Assembly (NCBI GenBank): GCA_964491605.1
Contig: CAZBGY010000001.1
Coordinates: 122,902-186,901, forward strand
Source: DRYS01 sp964491605
GTDB taxonomy: Archaea > Thermoproteota > CALKCG01 > B24 > DRYS01
Length of the DNA stretch: 64,000 bases
Direction: 5' to 3'
The notes under the pieces were generated by a model. That model was given only the letters and a program-made list of their open reading frames with translations. It did not search any database and was not told the DNA's origin. Every line of letters begins with the position of its first letter. The first letter of the stretch is position 1. The translations under genes and the position numbers were made by a program. This document shows positions 60,518-64,000 of the stretch, piece by piece.

Positions 60518-61981
60518 CTAGCAGTCTAGGTATCTCACTACCTCCCACGGCGTTATATACATCGAGTATTGCCTCCACTCCTCCATCTTGTATTCTATGA
60601 ATTTATCGAATATATGGCTTCCTAGCGTCTGGTGGATGACCTCATCACACTCCATCTCCTCTAAAGCTTCTTTAAGCGTACTCGGAAGCTCCCTTATACC
60701 TAAAGCTCTCCGTCTCTCATCCGTAAGCTTGTATACATTCTCATCCACAGGATCCCCGGGATCTATCTTCTTCCTTACACCGTCGAGTCCGGCTGCGAGT
60801 ATACATGAGAATGCGAGGTATGGGTTACAAGAAGGATCTGCTGCACGATATTCGATACGCTTATATGAGGCATACTCCCCACCTCTAAGATACATAGGTA
60901 TCCTAACTAGAGCTGATCTGTTACGTTTAGACCACATTATGTATATCGGAGCTTCAAACCCAGGTACAAGCCTCTTATAGGAGTTAACAGTTGGGCAGCA
61001 TACTGCTGTTAAAGCTCGAGCATGATCTAGGAGGCCTCCGATGAAGTATCTAGCCTCCTGGCTTAACTCAGCATAGCTATCGCTGCTATCGTACATGATA
61101 TTCCTATCCCCCATCCATAATGATGCATGTATATGCATACCGCTAGCGTTATCGAGATATACCGGTTTAGGCATGAACGTGGCTATAAGCCCCCGCATCC
61201 TAGCGATATTCTTAGCTACAAACTTATAGTATACGACTCTATCAGCAGTTTCCACAAGCTTACCGAACCTGAAGTTCACCTCCACCTGACCTGCGGTAGC
61301 TACCTCGTGATGATGCCTCTCTATCCTGAATCCGAAGCTATCCTCTAGTATGGAGGCAACCTCGTTACGATAATCAAGGGTTGTATCCTCAGGTGGTGGG
61401 CGTAGATAAGCATCCTTAGGTTTAAGTATATATCCGCCTGGGGTTATCTCCGGTGATTCAGGTAGGATTCTAGGTGCACCCCAACACTCATCTGTGTAAC
61501 CCTTAGGGCTAACCCATAGATCCCATACAAGCTTAGTCGGATCTACGGATTTGAATACGAAATGCTCCATCTCGGCTCCTATGAAAGCATCGAACCCTAA
61601 ATCTCTACTCATCCTCTCGGCTCGCTTAGCTACATATCCACGCGGGCATACCTCAGACGGCTCCGCTTCACCATAGGATTCGTAGACATCCCCCAGAACT
61701 ATAGCGCTCCTTTGAAGCTCCCCTCCTATCCACGGTATTACAGCTAAGGTTCTAGGATCCGGTATTAGAACCATATCAGATTCCTCTACATCCCTAAACC
61801 CTCTTACAGATGATCCGTCGAATCCTACACCATACTTGAACGCATCCCCCTCGATATACTCTCTAGCAGGTACGACTATATCATGCATTATACCCCTCAC
61901 ATCGACGAAAGCTGAATGAACCCATCTAACACTATTCTCTCTGAGAAGCTTTACAGCCTCCTCTATAGATCTCCTGTACAT
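60518..61981 (-). CDS. glnA: Glutamine synthetase type I
   Basis: The protein has KYGVGFDGSSVRGFRDVEESDMVLIPD near residue 50, EMEHFVF near 138, HHHEVATAGQVEVNFRFG near 227, GMHIHASLW near 285, PTVNSYKRLVPGFEAPIYIMWSKRNRSALVRIP near 327 and EYRAADPSCNPYLAFSCILAAGLDGV near 375. It makes glutamine from glutamate, ammonia and ATP, as a dodecamer. I prefer ATG 61981 (487 residues), at about 10 nt from the predicted start site; ATG 61996 would add five residues. No clear adenylylation site. It heads the glnA-RAM-RAM group. Confidence 0.95.
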   Translation of the reverse strand: MYRRSIEEAVKLLRENSVRWVHSAFVDVRGIMHDIVVPAREYIEGDAFKYGVGFDGSSVRGFRDVEESDMVLIPDPRTLAVIPWIGGELQRSAIVLGDVYESYGEAEPSEVCPRGYVAKRAERMSRDLGFDAFIGAEMEHFVFKSVDPTKLVWDLWVSPKGYTDECWGAPRILPESPEITPGGYILKPKDAYLRPPPEDTTLDYRNEVASILEDSFGFRIERHHHEVATAGQVEVNFRFGKLVETADRVVYYKFVAKNIARMRGLIATFMPKPVYLDNASGMHIHASLWMGDRNIMYDSSDSYAELSQEARYFIGGLLDHARALTAVCCPTVNSYKRLVPGFEAPIYIMWSKRNRSALVRIPMYLRGGEYASYKRIEYRAADPSCNPYLAFSCILAAGLDGVRKKIDPGDPVDENVYKLTDERRRALGIRELPSTLKEALEEMECDEVIHQTLGSHIFDKFIEYKMEEWRQYSMYITPWEVVRYLDC

Positions 61982-62008
61982 AACAACCGCTATCATATTG
62001 ACAAACGT

Positions 62009-62072
62009 CTATTTAAACATTAACTATATGGATGAATGACCTATTTCATCGTGTCATATATTGACATTCATC
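62009..62072 (-). promoter_or_regulatory. glnA promoter with TATA box and inverted repeat
   Basis: AATGTTTAAATAG (62009-62021, minus strand) acts as the TATA box, about 28-40 nt before ATG 61981. Just upstream, GATGAATG (62031-62038) and CATTCATC (62065-62072) form a perfect eight-base inverted repeat, and ATATTGACA occurs at 61995-62003 and again near 62058-62066. An Lrp-like regulator site over this promoter is an inference from the nearby RAM genes. Confidence 0.45.
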
Positions 62073-62647
62073 TATCCTACTCCTTTAATCCTTTTTATAA
62101 GCCAAACTATCTTCTTAGCCATAATCCTAACCGTATTCACACCCTCCACATCCTTAGCGACATCTCCCTTCTCCCTACCGAAAGCTATAGTCCAATACGT
62201 AGATCCTGGGATGATCATACCTTGATGTAGGAGGAAGAATAGTAGTTGAGCTAGGGTGAAATTATGTCCAGCCCTCCTAGCTACGACTATAGCTCCACCA
62301 ACCTTATTCTCGAAAACCCTACCCTTAGCCACGGATAGATACCCAGCTCTATCCAGTAGAGCCATAATCTGAGGTGTAGCGGAACCGAAGTATACTGGTG
62401 TAGCAAGTATTATACCATCAGCTTCAACCATCCTATCGAATACTTCCTGAAAGCCATCCTTTATACGACAATCCTTAGTAACCCTACAGGTAAGGCATGC
62501 ATCGCATGGTTTAACCTCCCTCTCCGCAAGCCTCACCATCTCGATCTCAGCCCCCTCCTCAGCCGCAGCTTTGAGAGCTTCGCTAGCTAATATCTCAGTA
62601 TTACCCCCTATCCTAGGACTACCGACGATAGCTAACACACGAATCAT
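62072..62647 (-). CDS. Iron-sulfur flavoprotein / NADPH-dependent FMN reductase family
   Basis: The protein starts IRVLAIVGSPRIGGNTEILAS, has KPCDACLTCRVTKDCRIKD near residue 48 (C-x2-C-x2-C-x5-C) and ADGIILATPVYFGSATPQIMALLDRAG near 80, the flavodoxin-like fold with an [4Fe-4S]-type Cys set as in archaeal Isf proteins. I take the start at ATG 62647 (191 residues); the ATG at 62683 would add a tail (RGARIYTN) encoded by the inverted repeat GCGCggaGCGC, which looks like leader DNA. It may shuttle electrons between ferredoxin and O2 or CO2 metabolism. Confidence 0.85.
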   Translation of the reverse strand: MIRVLAIVGSPRIGGNTEILASEALKAAAEEGAEIEMVRLAEREVKPCDACLTCRVTKDCRIKDGFQEVFDRMVEADGIILATPVYFGSATPQIMALLDRAGYLSVAKGRVFENKVGGAIVVARRAGHNFTLAQLLFFLLHQGMIIPGSTYWTIAFGREKGDVAKDVEGVNTVRIMAKKIVWLIKRIKGVG

Positions 62648-62825
62648 ACTTATCAGATTCGTGTAGATCCGCGCTCCGCGCATATAGCTCTTACCTAATA
62701 CACCAATATGGTGAAGGCATACAGCTTGGATATGGACTGTAGCATTAAATCCATAGATAAAGCCATCCTCGTTATGGAGAAGATTTAATAAGAAGTTTCT
62801 AGGAAAAGTTAAGATGCCTTAGAAA

Positions 62826-62900
62826 GCCCTGGTGGTGTAGCCCGGCCTAGCATCAGCGGCTGTCGCCCGCTGGACGCGGGTTCAAATCCCGCCCAGGGCG
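62826..62900 (+). tRNA. tRNA-Asp (anticodon GTC)
   Basis: Acceptor GCCCTGG pairs with CCAGGGC; the anticodon stem AGCGG/CCGCT encloses CTGTCGC (anticodon GTC); the T arm is GCGGG-TTCAAAT-CCCGC. Discriminator G at 62900, right for aspartate. No intron, no encoded CCA. TATA-like ATTTAATAAG (62783-62792) is about 34-43 nt upstream. Confidence 0.96.
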
Positions 62901-62942
62901 TTAGATAATACATCACTATACCGCTAGATATCGTTAGCTAGG

Positions 62943-63959
62943 TTATATAGACGTCTCCTCTATCTTTATAGCCCTCCCAGTTTTCGAAGATTCATATATC
63001 GCGTTGAATACCATGACGCTCTTCAATCCCTCCCTACCGTCGACCATAGGCTTCCCTCCCTTACGGATAGCGTTCGCCATATCCTCGAATATATTGGTAG
63101 GTCTATCGCTTGGTAAAGCTATAGAATCTATTACCGATATATCCCCATCCTTTAGGTGGAAGAATTCTATCTTTCCATCCTTCCATATCATGGATCCCCT
63201 ATCGCTGTTAACTTCTATCCTAGTTCCTAGATGCGGTATACTCGACGTAGTAGTCGTAAGGGTTCCGAATGCTCCACTCTTAAACTTCATTACAGCTACG
63301 CTGCAATCTTCGGTTTCTATATCGTGCGTGAATGTTCCAGATAACCCTTGTACGGATTCAACCCCTCCCATCCACCATTGAACTAGATCTATGAAGTGTA
63401 CTCCCTGGTTAGCTGCGGATCCTCCCTCATAGCGTCTACTACTCCTCCACCCAGGTGGATACCCACCCTTATAGTATGCTTCATCCCTAAACCACTTCAT
63501 CAAGATATCGACTAGGAAGACTCTACCGATCAACCCCTTCTGTATAGCATAGCATATCTTCTGATTGATATCTTGATACCTAAGATCGAAATCCACCGCT
63601 AAGACTAGGTTAGCTTTCTCAGCCTCCCTGATAGCTATACGGCACTTCTCCACATCTATATCCATAGGCTTAGTTACGAATACATGGAGCCCCCTTCTTA
63701 TAGCCTTCAAAGCGTGATCCATATGCATACCGCTAGGTGTGAAAACGCCTACGCAATCTATATCGCCGCTATCGAGCATAGCATCGTAATCCGTATACCA
63801 GCGGCATTTAAACTCCTCAGCAACTCTCCTCGCCTTCTCCTCCTGTAGATCACATACGGCGGCTACAACACAGTTTCTAGATTCGGCACACCGCTTAGCC
63901 TTACTATAACCAACACCTAACCCTAGTATACCAAACCTAACAGGCTTATCAGGATTCAC
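62943..63959 (-). CDS. Gfo/Idh/MocA family oxidoreductase
   Basis: The 338-residue protein starts RFGILGLGVGYSKAKRCAE (Rossmann), has VFTPSGMHMDHALKAIRRGLHVFVTKPMDIDVEKC near residue 71 (TKP, where EKP is usual; the catalytic Lys is kept), YEGGSAANQGVHFIDLVQWWMGGVES near 177 and a C-terminal alpha/beta domain. A dehydrogenase of sugars or related polyols. GTG start at 63959 after GGTGGGATGAT. It is at the right end; only 41 bases follow, with no other gene visible. Confidence 0.87.
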   Translation of the reverse strand: MNPDKPVRFGILGLGVGYSKAKRCAESRNCVVAAVCDLQEEKARRVAEEFKCRWYTDYDAMLDSGDIDCVGVFTPSGMHMDHALKAIRRGLHVFVTKPMDIDVEKCRIAIREAEKANLVLAVDFDLRYQDINQKICYAIQKGLIGRVFLVDILMKWFRDEAYYKGGYPPGWRSSRRYEGGSAANQGVHFIDLVQWWMGGVESVQGLSGTFTHDIETEDCSVAVMKFKSGAFGTLTTTTSSIPHLGTRIEVNSDRGSMIWKDGKIEFFHLKDGDISVIDSIALPSDRPTNIFEDMANAIRKGGKPMVDGREGLKSVMVFNAIYESSKTGRAIKIEETSI

Positions 63960-64000
63960 GATCTATCATCCCACCAGCCTAACTAGAAATCCACGCACCA

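Noticed and set aside
1..64000. CRISPR array, insertion sequence, prophage or integrase
   Set aside because: I saw no regularly spaced repeats, no transposase or integrase motif and no phage structural genes.

Overview
The window looks like a chromosomal segment from a thermophile-type archaeon, most plausibly a deep or TACK-lineage (Thermoproteota-related) member. Direct markers are ribosomal protein S25e, an archaeal HMG-CoA synthase/thiolase/DUF35 operon (mevalonate route to isoprenoid lipids), formylmethanofuran:tetrahydromethanopterin formyltransferase, GTP-dependent dephospho-CoA kinase (DUF359), AMP phosphorylase, RtcB, Mre11-Rad50, archaeal Elp3, GPN-loop GTPase, archaeal ThyA, a tungsten-type aldehyde:ferredoxin oxidoreductase, TATA-box promoters, and heavy use of AGG/AGA and ATA/CTA codons. 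GTG, TTG and apparently CTG starts are common. I cannot assign a phylum from the sequence alone. No prophage, insertion sequence, CRISPR array or rRNA was seen; this is mostly conserved core and operational gene content.

Layout: 1-1.8 kb, partial purA, ftr and DUF359 kinase on the minus strand; 1.9-2.6 kb, an orphan ABC ATPase. 2.7-8.7 kb, a compact minus-strand histidine operon in the order hisC-G-A-B-F-D-E-I, lacking hisH, with a CxxCxxCC protein upstream. 9.2-16.8 kb, amidohydrolase/YjbQ pair, a membrane coiled-coil protein, AMP phosphorylase, S25e and two small proteins, a LarA-like racemase and phosphoglucosamine mutase. 17.2-22.2 kb, ribbon-helix-helix protein, pyrF, DUF72, GPN GTPase with an overlapping micro-ORF, rtcB and a broken GNAT gene. 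22.4-31.7 kb, GH38 alpha-mannosidase, a decayed ABC ATPase remnant, phosphodiesterase, MoaD-like protein, Nfo-like TIM barrel, CinA-domain protein, radical SAM protein, thyA and a flippase-like membrane protein. 31.8-34.6 kb, the mevalonate-entry operon. 34.7-43.3 kb, uppS, mre11-rad50, MIP18, HD hydrolase, ornithine cyclodeaminase-like and UroD-like enzymes. 43.3-44.0 kb, a gene-poor stretch ending in tRNA-Gly(GCC). 44.1-47.3 kb, elp3 and small proteins. 47.5-52.1 kb, a redox operon of an FMN glutamate-synthase-like protein, a Cys-rich duplicated protein, AOR, a four-cluster ferredoxin and a ThiS/MoaD-like protein. 52.1-59.8 kb, trpB2, a Gfo/Idh/MocA plus TIM-barrel pair, ECF-like S component, Ntn asparaginase, and a small operon with an ACT regulator and an IMPase. 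59.9-62.0 kb, glnA with two stand-alone RAM-domain proteins. Finally a flavoprotein, tRNA-Asp(GTC) and a second Gfo/Idh/MocA enzyme.

The most notable points are: two conserved genes (rad50 and the DUF35 acyl-CoA-associated gene) whose only workable start is CTG behind a good Shine-Dalgarno sequence; a perfect 57-bp internal duplication in the Cys-rich gene of the AOR operon; a cryptic decayed ABC ATPase fragment; a split GNAT gene; a hisH-less his operon; and a possible translated micro-ORF overlapping the GPN GTPase gene. I did not find a clear defence island or a plainly undescribed multi-gene system; the AOR/FMN-synthase operon is the nearest candidate.
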